A stretch of DNA of 6,740 nucleotides from Campylobacterales bacterium (GTDB lineage Bacteria; Campylobacterota; Campylobacteria; Campylobacterales; QNZT01): the NCBI GenBank assembly GCA_015662615.1, contig DQTU01000197.1, positions 1 to 6,740 of the forward strand, in the 5' to 3' direction. A model generated the notes under the pieces. That model searched no databases. It was given only the letters and a program-made list of their open reading frames with translations, and was not told where the DNA came from. How positions within the stretch are numbered: position 1 is the first letter of the stretch; every line of letters starts with the position of its first letter. Shown here piece by piece: positions 1 through 6,224 of this stretch. Position numbers and translations under genes: made by a program.

Positions 1-152
1 TCAATGAAAAATTTGGTGAAAAAGCTTCTATGTATGAGCAGATGGCAGATTTTCATCTATTTGAATTCACACCTGTAAGTGGGCGAGCTTTATTTGGATT
101 TGGAGCAGCATTTAACTATAAAGATGGAGCGCTTAAAGGTTTAATGAGCTAA
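1..152 (+). CDS. HugZ-like heme-utilisation / FMN-binding split-barrel protein, C-terminal fragment
   Basis: This is the 3' end of a plus-strand gene whose start lies left of the window. The open frame has full codons from base 3, and its TAA stop is at 150-152. The 49 visible residues include the stretch DFHLFEFTPVSGRALFGFG. It resembles the C-terminal strand pattern of HugZ/ChuZ-type proteins (pyridoxamine-5'-phosphate-oxidase-like split barrels that bind or degrade heme), where a 'LxxLxPxxGRxxxGFGxA' pattern is usual. The other two plus-strand frames hit stops early, which supports this frame. Helicobacter HugZ is reported to bind heme with a histidine in its C-terminal tail. The tail seen here (FNYKDGALKGLMS) has no histidine, so heme ligation would differ or this is a more distant relative. 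The gene is convergent with purN and overlaps it by 20 bp. The family call is from pattern recognition on a short fragment and is only moderately secure. Confidence 0.5.
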   Translation, partial: NEKFGEKASMYEQMADFHLFEFTPVSGRALFGFGAAFNYKDGALKGLMS

Positions 153-690
153 TCACAGCTTTTGGAAATATCTCATATTCGCAGGCTTGAATATTCTTTT
201 TAAATGTAGAAAAATCCATATCAGATTTATCAAAACATTTTTGGAAAATAATCTCTCCTGCATCTATTTCAGTCACCACATAATGAACACTAACGCCCCC
301 TACTTTCATCTTGGACTCAAAACTTCTTTCTAGTGCATTGGCTCCTTTAAAAAGAGGTAATAACGATGGATGGATATTAATTGCTTTTATTTGGCCTGTA
401 AATACAGGGGTTAAAATACGCATAAAACCTGCTAGTACAGTCAAATCAACTTCCAAACTTTGAATTATCTCGACCAATTTTGTATCAAACGCTTCTCTTG
501 AATTAAACTCTTTATGATCTAGTATCGTAACCCCAATACCAAGATTTTTAGCTTTTTGTATCCCTTTTGCATCGGGATTGTTGGTGATAGCTCCCACAAC
601 CGTAACACTTTTTTGATGTAGCTTTTTAATAAGATTCTCAAGATTGCTTCCCTCTCCACTAAAGAGAATTACAATCTTTTTCAAAGACAC
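133..690 (-). CDS. purN: Phosphoribosylglycinamide formyltransferase (GAR transformylase)
   Basis: The enzyme transfers a formyl group from 10-formyltetrahydrofolate to GAR, the third step of cytosolic de novo purine synthesis. The protein has 185 residues; E. coli PurN has 212. It opens with the Rossmann-like VILFSGEGSNLENLI (residues 7-21), matching the SGNGSNLQ phosphate-binding loop. The catalytic block NIHPSLLP (105-112) supplies Asn105 and His107, and EIDAGEII (141-148) supplies Asp143; these align with E. coli Asn106, His108 and Asp144. SVHYVV (134-139) is also typical. All key residues are present, so it should be active. The start is a GTG at 688-690, because the next ATG is far inside the fold. 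A GAAGGGG sequence at 695-701 is a plausible ribosome site. The start overlaps the end of nnr by 10 bp, suggesting translational coupling. The 3' end overlaps the convergent HugZ-like gene. Confidence 0.95.
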   Translation of the reverse strand: MSLKKIVILFSGEGSNLENLIKKLHQKSVTVVGAITNNPDAKGIQKAKNLGIGVTILDHKEFNSREAFDTKLVEIIQSLEVDLTVLAGFMRILTPVFTGQIKAINIHPSLLPLFKGANALERSFESKMKVGGVSVHYVVTEIDAGEIIFQKCFDKSDMDFSTFKKNIQACEYEIFPKAVISSLNL

Positions 691-2081
691 TTAACCCCTT
701 CTATCAAGTTTTCAGGAGTAAGAGCGTAACTATTCTTTTTAAAACTTTTTGCGGAGAAGGCATGTGCTAAAGTCGCTGTTATTGCAGCCTCAAGTGGTTC
801 GTATCCTTGAGCCAATAATGCACCGATAAGTCCTCCTAAAACATCTCCGCTTCCGCCTTTACTAAGTACATTGGAGCCAAATCTTTGAATATACACATCT
901 TCCTCATATGCGATAAGTGTATTTGCCCCTTTAAGTACAAGCACAACTTTTGGATACTTTGCATTAAACACTCTTATATATTTAAATCGATTTTCTTGAA
1001 TCTCCTGCACGCTTACCTCTGCAAGATTTGTCATCTTTAAAAGCGAAGCAAACTCTTTTGGATGCGGTGTAAGCACAAGGTTGTTTTTCTTTTCTAGTAC
1101 CTCAACCAAGATATCACGATAAAAGAGGTCTGCATCTATAAGTATAGGCAAGTCATGGCGTAAAAGAAACTTTGATAGACAATCATCATCAAATTGATTT
1201 CCTAGCCCCATGCCGATACAAACTGCTGTGTTATTGTGTGGAAGCGTTGTACTGCTCATAAGTTCATACGGAACCGTATAGGGTTCGTTTTCTATGACTG
1301 TGACCAACCCTGCACCAAATGCATAAGCGGCCTTTGCTGTTATAACCCCTGCCCCTTGCTTTTTTCCAGCTACAACAGAGAGATATCCAAAGTTACCTTT
1401 GTGGCAATTCTTGAATTTTCTATGCGGTAATTTCATATCTTTTTTCTCTAAAAGATAAGTTTTACAATCCGATTCATAAAGTTTATGACTCACTCCCAAA
1501 TCTACACACTTTATTTTACCCACAAAGTCTTTGGCATCATCGCTATAAAGTGCCTCTTTTAATGCACCCATGGTAATTGTAATATCAGCGATAAAAGCAA
1601 CCTCTTTTATCTTACCTTCCATGTCAATTCCAGTTGGAATATCACAAGCAATTTTATATCCTACATAAGAATTTAAAGTTTCAATTATCTCAACAGCTTT
1701 GGCATCCAATGGCTTACTAAGCCCCGAACCAAAAAGAGCATCTACGATAACATCCACAGCATGTAGTGTATCAACGATATCAACACCAACAGACTCTGCT
1801 CGTTTTAACTGTAGTTTTGCCATCTCTGATTTTGCACCGTATGGTAAATAGAGTGAAACTTTCAGATCTCCAACAATCATGCGAGAGAGTGCGATACCAT
1901 CCGCTCCATTGTTTCCAGGACCAGCAACAATCAGGATTGACTTTGCATCTTTTAGCAAAGCATTTTTCAAGCCAAGTGCAGCATGCTCCATCAGCAAATC
2001 TTCGCTTAAATGGTACGACTCATAACATTTACAATCTAGTGAGGTAACCTCTTTATATACACATTTCATGGCTATAACCAT
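681..2081 (-). CDS. nnr: Bifunctional NAD(P)H-hydrate epimerase / ADP-dependent NAD(P)H-hydrate dehydratase (YjeF family)
   Basis: This metabolite-repair enzyme epimerises R/S-NAD(P)HX and dehydrates S-NAD(P)HX back to NAD(P)H using ADP. It has 466 residues against about 515 in E. coli. The N-terminal YjeF epimerase domain spans roughly 1-205, with GPGNNGADG (54-62), DALFGSGL (114-121) and CDIPTGID (146-153). The C-terminal ribokinase-like dehydratase domain spans roughly 215-466, with HKGNFGYLSVVAGK (227-240), GAGLVTV (256-262), LTPHPKEF (337-344), LVLKGANTLIA (381-391) and GGSGDVLGG (409-417), where Asp413 is the expected catalytic residue. Both active sites look intact. Two start codons are possible, the ATG at 2079-2081 and an in-frame ATG at 2067-2069 (residue 5). 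Neither has a clear Shine-Dalgarno, and the second would begin MKCVYKEVTSLD, which fits the family's usual short lead-in. purN follows with a 10-bp overlap. Confidence 0.95.
   Translation of the reverse strand: MVIAMKCVYKEVTSLDCKCYESYHLSEDLLMEHAALGLKNALLKDAKSILIVAGPGNNGADGIALSRMIVGDLKVSLYLPYGAKSEMAKLQLKRAESVGVDIVDTLHAVDVIVDALFGSGLSKPLDAKAVEIIETLNSYVGYKIACDIPTGIDMEGKIKEVAFIADITITMGALKEALYSDDAKDFVGKIKCVDLGVSHKLYESDCKTYLLEKKDMKLPHRKFKNCHKGNFGYLSVVAGKKQGAGVITAKAAYAFGAGLVTVIENEPYTVPYELMSSTTLPHNNTAVCIGMGLGNQFDDDCLSKFLLRHDLPILIDADLFYRDILVEVLEKKNNLVLTPHPKEFASLLKMTNLAEVSVQEIQENRFKYIRVFNAKYPKVVLVLKGANTLIAYEEDVYIQRFGSNVLSKGGSGDVLGGLIGALLAQGYEPLEAAITATLAHAFSAKSFKKNSYALTPENLIEGVKCL
695..701 (-). promoter_or_regulatory. 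Ribosome binding site for purN (GTG start)
   Basis: On the minus strand GAAGGGG lies four bases upstream of the GTG start of purN, with its AAGG core six bases away. It lies inside the last codons of nnr (Glu-Gly-Val). It supports the GTG start and a coupled nnr-purN transcript. Confidence 0.5.
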
Positions 2082-2098
2082 ACCAAATAATCGCTTTA

Positions 2099-2113
2099 TG
2101 CTATACTAGCACT
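2099..2113 (+). promoter_or_regulatory. Extended -10 promoter of the 2114-3163 gene, embedded in a palindrome
   Basis: The 32-bp divergent intergenic gap (2082-2113) contains TGCTATACT at 2099-2107, a good extended -10 (TGn plus TATACT, five of six to consensus). No -35 box is evident, which is common in Campylobacterota sigma-70 promoters. A transcript would begin about base 2113-2115, at the ATG itself. The -10 lies in the 13-nt inverted repeat TGCTA-TAC-TAGCA (2099-2111). Its opposite strand reads TGCTAGTATAGCA and might give a weak -10 (TATAGC) towards nnr, but that direction is not convincing. Confidence 0.5.
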
Positions 2114-3163
2114 ATGAGAGTATTAATAAAAATAGTTGCATTATTGGTGTTTATCTTTTCATCGTTCATGGTATATGACCATTATGAGATGAGTCAAAAG
2201 GTCAAGTTTGAAGCACTAAATCGTATCAATCCCATACCAAAAACAATTGAATACATTGAACAAAAAAAGTATGCTGATGCAGCGGAATATCTAGAGTTTT
2301 TTATGGATTACGATTATGTACGAAATGACCCAAAAGCTTGGAAACTTTATAGTGGACTCAAAGAAGAGCGAGAATCATATGAGTATCAAAGCAAAAAAGT
2401 AATGGAGGGCGTACTATATGGAAAAAGTGATGAAACTATAGGACAAGTCTCTGCTGGAATTAGTGACTTTTTTCTATTTGGGGATTTGCGAGATTTGACT
2501 ATAGAGGGCTGGCATAAACTGACTGGAAAAGAGGTTGATAATGTACTTGTCGGGCTATCCACTATCGGAGTAGTTGCAACTGGAGCGACTGTGATGAGTG
2601 GTGGAAGTGCTGCTCCTGTAAAAGGTGGAGTAAGTCTGTTAAAATTTGCCAAAAAAGCTGGAAAGATGCCAAAGTGGCTTGAAAAATTTGTCATAAAAAA
2701 TGCCAAACAAGTCAAAAAAACCAAAGATATAAAACCGATAAAAAGTTTTTTTGAAGATATCTACAACACAACAAAAGCTTCAAACCTAAACACAACCATG
2801 AAACTTATGAGCAATGCACCCAACTTAAAAGCATTTAAAAACTCTCTTGGATTCGCAAAAGCATTTGGAAAAAAGAGTGGAGCTTTGACAAAGATATTAG
2901 GGAAAGATACAGTAATTTACTACCGTGTACTCAAAGATAAAACAAGTAAAAAAGCCTTTTTAAATGCTTCAACTTATGGAGAAAAGGGGATAAAAAGACT
3001 CGCAAAGACAGGAGAAAAAGGTTTTTTAAAAAGCTTGAAAGCCCCTGTCAAGGTTTCTCGTCTGACAAAGGTGTTGAGTAAAAATAGTGTGGATTTTTTA
3101 AAAAATATCTCGGTAAATATTTATATCTTGACGGCAATGGTTAGTTTGGTATTTTTTATCTGA
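2114..3163 (+). CDS. Uncharacterised membrane-anchored, lysine-rich protein
   Basis: I do not recognise a named family. The 349-residue protein begins with MRVLIKIVALLVFIFSSF, a short positive start and hydrophobic segment (residues 4-20) typical of a signal anchor. Residues 40-100 are helical and charged; KKYADAAEYLEFF (51-63) looks like one helix of a TPR-type pair. Next come SDFFLFGDLRDL (117-128) and a hydrophobic, glycine- and alanine-rich stretch (about 144-175) that could form a membrane hairpin. From about 170 to 331 the protein is very basic (about 40 Lys/Arg against about 9 Asp/Glu) and looks like successive amphipathic helices. It ends in a hydrophobic helix (332-349) running to the last residue. 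An inner-membrane protein is therefore likely. The ATG at 2114 is chosen because a later start would remove the anchor; no Shine-Dalgarno precedes it. It is divergent from nnr and overlaps comM tail-to-tail by 8 bp. The function is unknown. Confidence 0.8.
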   Translation: MRVLIKIVALLVFIFSSFMVYDHYEMSQKVKFEALNRINPIPKTIEYIEQKKYADAAEYLEFFMDYDYVRNDPKAWKLYSGLKEERESYEYQSKKVMEGVLYGKSDETIGQVSAGISDFFLFGDLRDLTIEGWHKLTGKEVDNVLVGLSTIGVVATGATVMSGGSAAPVKGGVSLLKFAKKAGKMPKWLEKFVIKNAKQVKKTKDIKPIKSFFEDIYNTTKASNLNTTMKLMSNAPNLKAFKNSLGFAKAFGKKSGALTKILGKDTVIYYRVLKDKTSKKAFLNASTYGEKGIKRLAKTGEKGFLKSLKAPVKVSRLTKVLSKNSVDFLKNISVNIYILTAMVSLVFFI

Positions 3164-4664
3164 ATCGATATTGCAAAGCTTCCAAAATATCACTTTTCTG
3201 TATATCCCCATGTCCTTCTAAATCAGCTATCGTCCTTGCCGCTTTAAGTGTCTTGTTTATCCCTCTTTGACTAAGTTCAAAACGACTAACTGCACTATTT
3301 AAAATCTCTTGATTTTTATCATCTAGTAAACAGTACTTTTGAATCTCTCTATCATCGAGTTTTCCATTTAGTTCACTTTGACCTCGCTCTAGTTGCAGAG
3401 TAAACGCTTTTAAAACTTTGTTAAACATCTCTTTTGAGCTTATAGAGGACTTATCATTTGGCTGAACTTCTCCCATCTGTACATAGAGGTCGATTCTATC
3501 CATTAGAGGGCTAGAGAGGCGTTTTTTGTAGCGGCTTATCTCTAAGTCACTACATTTACACTCTTTTTGGATGCTAAGAAAATTTCCACAAGGACATGGA
3601 TTCATAGCCGCTATAAACAGAAACTTAGTTTCGTATCGTACTTTTGTGTTTACTCTGGAGATGAGCACTTGATAATCTTCCAACGGTTCCCGTAGACTCT
3701 CTAATATTGTTTTAGGAAAATGAGGAATCTCATCAAAAAATAGTATCCCATTATGAGCCAGCGAAACTTCCCCAGTTTTTGCATTTTTACTTCCACCACC
3801 AAAGATACTAGCTCTAGTAGAGGTGTGATGAGGGGAACGCATCGCTCTTTCTGGCCTGAAGTCTGGCTCTTTCCCCTCAATCGCATCTAGCTTTGCTTTT
3901 TCCAATATCTCATCTAAACTCACGGGTGGCAATATAAAAAGAACCCTTTTTGCACTCATGCTTTTACCACATCCTGGACTTCCCTCAAAAAGTATGTTAT
4001 GCATGCCAGCACTTGCGATAAGAGAGGCTCTTTTGGCACTTTCTTGTCCTTTTATCTCTTTGAAATCTAATGGAAATTCATCTGCAAAATAGTATTTTTT
4101 ACCATTTATCACAATATATGAAAACTCTAATGACTCTCCAGATACAACTTTTTTGGCAGTTTTTGGATTGTTGAAAATTGCAATTGCTTCTTCAAGACTT
4201 TCACATGGATAGATTTCGAGATTTGGTATTTTACTCACTTTTTCCAAACTCTGTTTTGGGATGATTACTTTTTTGATAAGATTATCTTTGGCAAGTGAGA
4301 GAATTATCGCAAACAGAGTGGCTGTATCTTTTAGTTTTCCATCAAGACCCAATTCACCAAACGCCGTGAACGCTTCAAACTCAAATTCACTCTTTTGAAG
4401 TGCCACAAGCAAAGCGATAGGCAGATCAAAATGACTCCCCTCTTTCCTCAAATCTGAAGGTGATAAATTTACAGTAACTTTTTGTGGGGGAAATTTAAAC
4501 TCAATAGCACTTAAGGCTGATTTGATTCTCTCTTTAGACTCTTGGATAGAAGTTTGAGCTAACCCAACAATCGCAAAACTAGGAAGTGCACGAACAAAAG
4601 CAACTTCAACATCCACTACTTTTGCATCAAAGCCATCAAGCGTAGCACACTGCATCCACTTCAT
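3156..4664 (-). CDS. comM: YifB/ComM family Mg-chelatase-like AAA+ ATPase (branch-migration helicase)
   Basis: ComM is a hexameric AAA+ ATPase that promotes branch migration when transformed DNA is integrated into the chromosome; this role is known from Vibrio and Acinetobacter. The protein has 502 residues; E. coli YifB has 506. The N-terminal Lon-protease-like ChlI domain (about 1-165) includes LPSFAIVGLA (27-36) and VNLSPSDLRKEGSHFDLPIA (65-84). The AAA+ core has Walker A GSPGCGKS (228-235, Lys234), the RSPHHTSTRASIFGGG insert (276-291), Walker B ILFFDE (307-312), sensor-1 region AAMNPCPCG (352-360) and SPLMDRID (385-392), whose Arg390 is a likely arginine finger. Cys357, Cys359, Cys369 and Cys371 form the four-cysteine cluster common in the family. 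The C-terminal helical domain includes LSQRGINKTLKAARTIADL (464-482). Its ATG starts 4 bp after the def stop with only a weak ribosome site, suggesting reinitiation. It is the last visible gene of the clpP operon. Confidence 0.95.
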   Translation of the reverse strand: MKWMQCATLDGFDAKVVDVEVAFVRALPSFAIVGLAQTSIQESKERIKSALSAIEFKFPPQKVTVNLSPSDLRKEGSHFDLPIALLVALQKSEFEFEAFTAFGELGLDGKLKDTATLFAIILSLAKDNLIKKVIIPKQSLEKVSKIPNLEIYPCESLEEAIAIFNNPKTAKKVVSGESLEFSYIVINGKKYYFADEFPLDFKEIKGQESAKRASLIASAGMHNILFEGSPGCGKSMSAKRVLFILPPVSLDEILEKAKLDAIEGKEPDFRPERAMRSPHHTSTRASIFGGGSKNAKTGEVSLAHNGILFFDEIPHFPKTILESLREPLEDYQVLISRVNTKVRYETKFLFIAAMNPCPCGNFLSIQKECKCSDLEISRYKKRLSSPLMDRIDLYVQMGEVQPNDKSSISSKEMFNKVLKAFTLQLERGQSELNGKLDDREIQKYCLLDDKNQEILNSAVSRFELSQRGINKTLKAARTIADLEGHGDIQKSDILEALQYRFR

Positions 4665-4668
4665 AAGA

Positions 4669-5184
4669 TTAACTTTTACCTTTTAGCTTCTTTTTCCAAT
4701 CTTTTTCAAACTTTTTTCTTTTTAGATATGGGAGCTTCTCAATAAAAAGTTCCCCATTTAGGTGGTCACACTCATGTTGAAAAGCAATCGCCATCAAACC
4801 ATCATACTCACAAGAGATAAGTTTTCCATCTCGTGTATGATACTCAACTTTAATCCACTCTGCTCGCTCTACATCTTCATAATACTCAGGAACACTTAGG
4901 CAGCCTTCTGTATAAAGTGTTGAACCTTTTTTTTCGATGATTTTAGGATTGATGACTTCTAACAAATCTTCTTTGACTTGGTTGTCCTCTTTATTTGGTA
5001 GGTTTATAATAAGGATATTGAGTCTCTTGGCAATTTGAATAGCAGCAAGTCCGATACCATTTTTAGCAACCATGGTTTCATACATGTCATCAAGAAGGGC
5101 ATGTAGTTCGTTATTAAAATCTTCTACATTATGTGACTTTTGTTTTAAAAGTTTATTGGGGTAGGTTATAATTTCTCTAATCAT
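4669..5184 (-). CDS. def: Peptide deformylase
   Basis: The enzyme removes the formyl group from the initiator methionine of nascent proteins in the cytosol, using an Fe(II)-type metal site. The protein has 171 residues, normal for the family. All three signature motifs are intact: GIGLAAIQ (43-50), EGCLS (93-97, metal ligand Cys95) and QHECDHLNG (136-144, ligands His137 and His141, catalytic Glu138). The N-terminal YPNKLLKQKS (8-17) matches the usual 'P-x-x-x-L-R-x-x-a' lead-in. The C-terminal tail (155-171) is lysine-rich. The ATG lies 4 bp after the stop of the upstream GGDEF-like gene, with no clear Shine-Dalgarno, so translation is probably coupled. As I recall, def directly follows clpP in Helicobacter; here one gene is interposed. 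Confidence 0.97.
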   Translation of the reverse strand: MIREIITYPNKLLKQKSHNVEDFNNELHALLDDMYETMVAKNGIGLAAIQIAKRLNILIINLPNKEDNQVKEDLLEVINPKIIEKKGSTLYTEGCLSVPEYYEDVERAEWIKVEYHTRDGKLISCEYDGLMAIAFQHECDHLNGELFIEKLPYLKRKKFEKDWKKKLKGKS

Positions 5185-5188
5185 ATTA

Positions 5189-6208
5189 TTAGCTTGGTAA
5201 TACCTCTAAAGCACTGGCAATTATCTGTTCTCTTGTTTTATTTGGTACAATTTTAGATACTGCAAAATCAAGCTCTATATCAATGGTTTCTGAATCTACA
5301 ATATAATTTGAAAAGCTGATCATCTGTTCAATACTCGCAATTGTTTTCTGTGCTTGATCCATATCTGTATGTTTTAAAATAAGGATAAAGATACCATCTC
5401 GCAAATGTGCGATAACATCACTTCTACGAGACCTTTTCAAAATCATTTTACCTACAGTTTTGATAATTAACTCTTTATCTCTAGTCAATCTCACATTTGT
5501 AAGTGAACCATGCTTAACCCTAAGTACTAAAAGTGTACTTTCATAGCCAAAGTTTTTAACATTTGCTTTTTCAGCATCAATAGTTTTAAAAAGATATTTT
5601 TTATTGTAAACATCATATTTTTTATCGAAGATACTTTCATTATTAAAATCTTTGATAACATTTGCCATTTTTGTGTATTGTTCTTTGAGTGAATTCTGCT
5701 GCTTCGTTAAAACTTTAGTGATTGCCTCTAAATCTTCCTCATATGAGACCAACGAAATCTTATTGTTGCCTCCTTTGGCCATATTCTCTTTTCGTGCTTT
5801 TGTTATTGTTCGGAGTTTATTGATTTTGGTATATACATTTGAGATGATATCTAGCATAGATTTAATTTGTATAAATCCTTCATTCATATTATTCTCAATT
5901 TTCGATACATGATTAAAATCTTCTACCTTTTCAAGCTCTAAGACACTATTTATATTTTGTCTTTGGCTCAAAGGCTTATCTTCTAATAATTTTTCAAAAT
6001 ATATAGCATAGTTTGCAGGGGTAGGCGGGATATTTTCTTTGATCATTTTATCAACAACCTGTTTCCCATAAAGGTTTACTTGTTTAAGAACCATGCTGTT
6101 TTGCGTTAAGGTATCAGAACGCATATCTTTGACAATAGTATCACCATCCAAAGTAGCACCTTCTGTGCCATCAGATTTTACTACACCATCTTTGTCTATA
6201 CTATACAA
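5189..6208 (-). CDS. Degenerate GGDEF-domain protein (probably catalytically inactive)
   Basis: This 339-residue soluble protein has no membrane segment. Residues 1-35 are Asp/Gly-rich and probably flexible (for example DKDG and LDGD). The IPPTPANYAIYFEKLL block (60-75) is typical of the helical N-terminal region of some cytoplasmic GGDEF proteins, and about 100-190 looks helical or coiled-coil. Residues 198-339 follow a GGDEF domain: YDVYNKKYLF aligns with the D-x-LTGLYNRRxF opening, and STLLVLRVKHGSLTN with the LLLLDIDHFKxIN strand. The signature after RRSDVIAHL is RDGIF (270-274) where active cyclases have GGDEF, so cyclase activity is unlikely. The RxxD motif (Arg261-Asp264) is retained five residues upstream, the spacing of the c-di-GMP inhibitory site. 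The start is a TTG at 6206-6208 behind an AGGGAAGA sequence. It sits 16 bp after clpP and 4 bp before def, so it is co-transcribed with them. A c-di-GMP receptor or scaffold role is inference. Confidence 0.8.
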   Translation of the reverse strand: MYSIDKDGVVKSDGTEGATLDGDTIVKDMRSDTLTQNSMVLKQVNLYGKQVVDKMIKENIPPTPANYAIYFEKLLEDKPLSQRQNINSVLELEKVEDFNHVSKIENNMNEGFIQIKSMLDIISNVYTKINKLRTITKARKENMAKGGNNKISLVSYEEDLEAITKVLTKQQNSLKEQYTKMANVIKDFNNESIFDKKYDVYNKKYLFKTIDAEKANVKNFGYESTLLVLRVKHGSLTNVRLTRDKELIIKTVGKMILKRSRRSDVIAHLRDGIFILILKHTDMDQAQKTIASIEQMISFSNYIVDSETIDIELDFAVSKIVPNKTREQIIASALEVLPS

Positions 6209-6211
6209 TTA

Positions 6212-6219
6212 TCTTCCCT
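6212..6219 (-). promoter_or_regulatory. Ribosome binding site for the GGDEF-like gene (TTG start)
   Basis: On the minus strand AGGGAAGA lies three bases upstream of TTG, in the 16-bp gap after the clpP stop. It is the best purine-rich site near this gene and favours the TTG start over the internal ATG at residue 29. It matches the usual AAGGAG only partly. Confidence 0.4.
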
Positions 6220-6224
6220 ATTCT

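Noticed and set aside
146..163. Possible small terminator hairpin (AGCT, loop, AGCT, then a short T-run) after the HugZ-like stop.
   Set aside because: The stem is only four pairs plus a wobble and the T-run is four bases; it also lies inside purN coding sequence, so it is too weak to call.
1236..2047. Two short plus-strand open frames (1236-1430 and 1766-2047) opposite nnr.
   Set aside because: Both are antisense to conserved nnr motifs and show no recognisable protein features or ribosome site.
2386..2724. A 112-codon minus-strand open frame inside the unknown plus-strand gene.
   Set aside because: It lies wholly within a longer frame with coherent protein features. Its own translation is Ser/Pro/Thr-rich without motifs, as expected of an antisense shadow.
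2114..3163. Reading the cationic membrane protein as a colicin-like or polymorphic toxin.
   Set aside because: No immunity gene, secretion domain or toxin motif is visible, and the neighbours are housekeeping genes. The resemblance is only in composition.
3701..3886. A 61-codon minus-strand frame inside comM.
   Set aside because: It is an alternative frame across the Walker B region of an intact, conserved gene.
4927..4934. Run of eight T (eight A on the coding strand) in def, a possible phase-variation tract.
   Set aside because: It encodes Lys codons in a normally essential enzyme, and such runs are frequent in AT-rich genomes; nothing else suggests switching.
5652..5912. An 86-codon plus-strand frame opposite the GGDEF-like gene.
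   Set aside because: Its hydrophobic translation is the usual mirror of a Lys/Glu-rich helical region on the other strand; no ribosome site or motif was seen.
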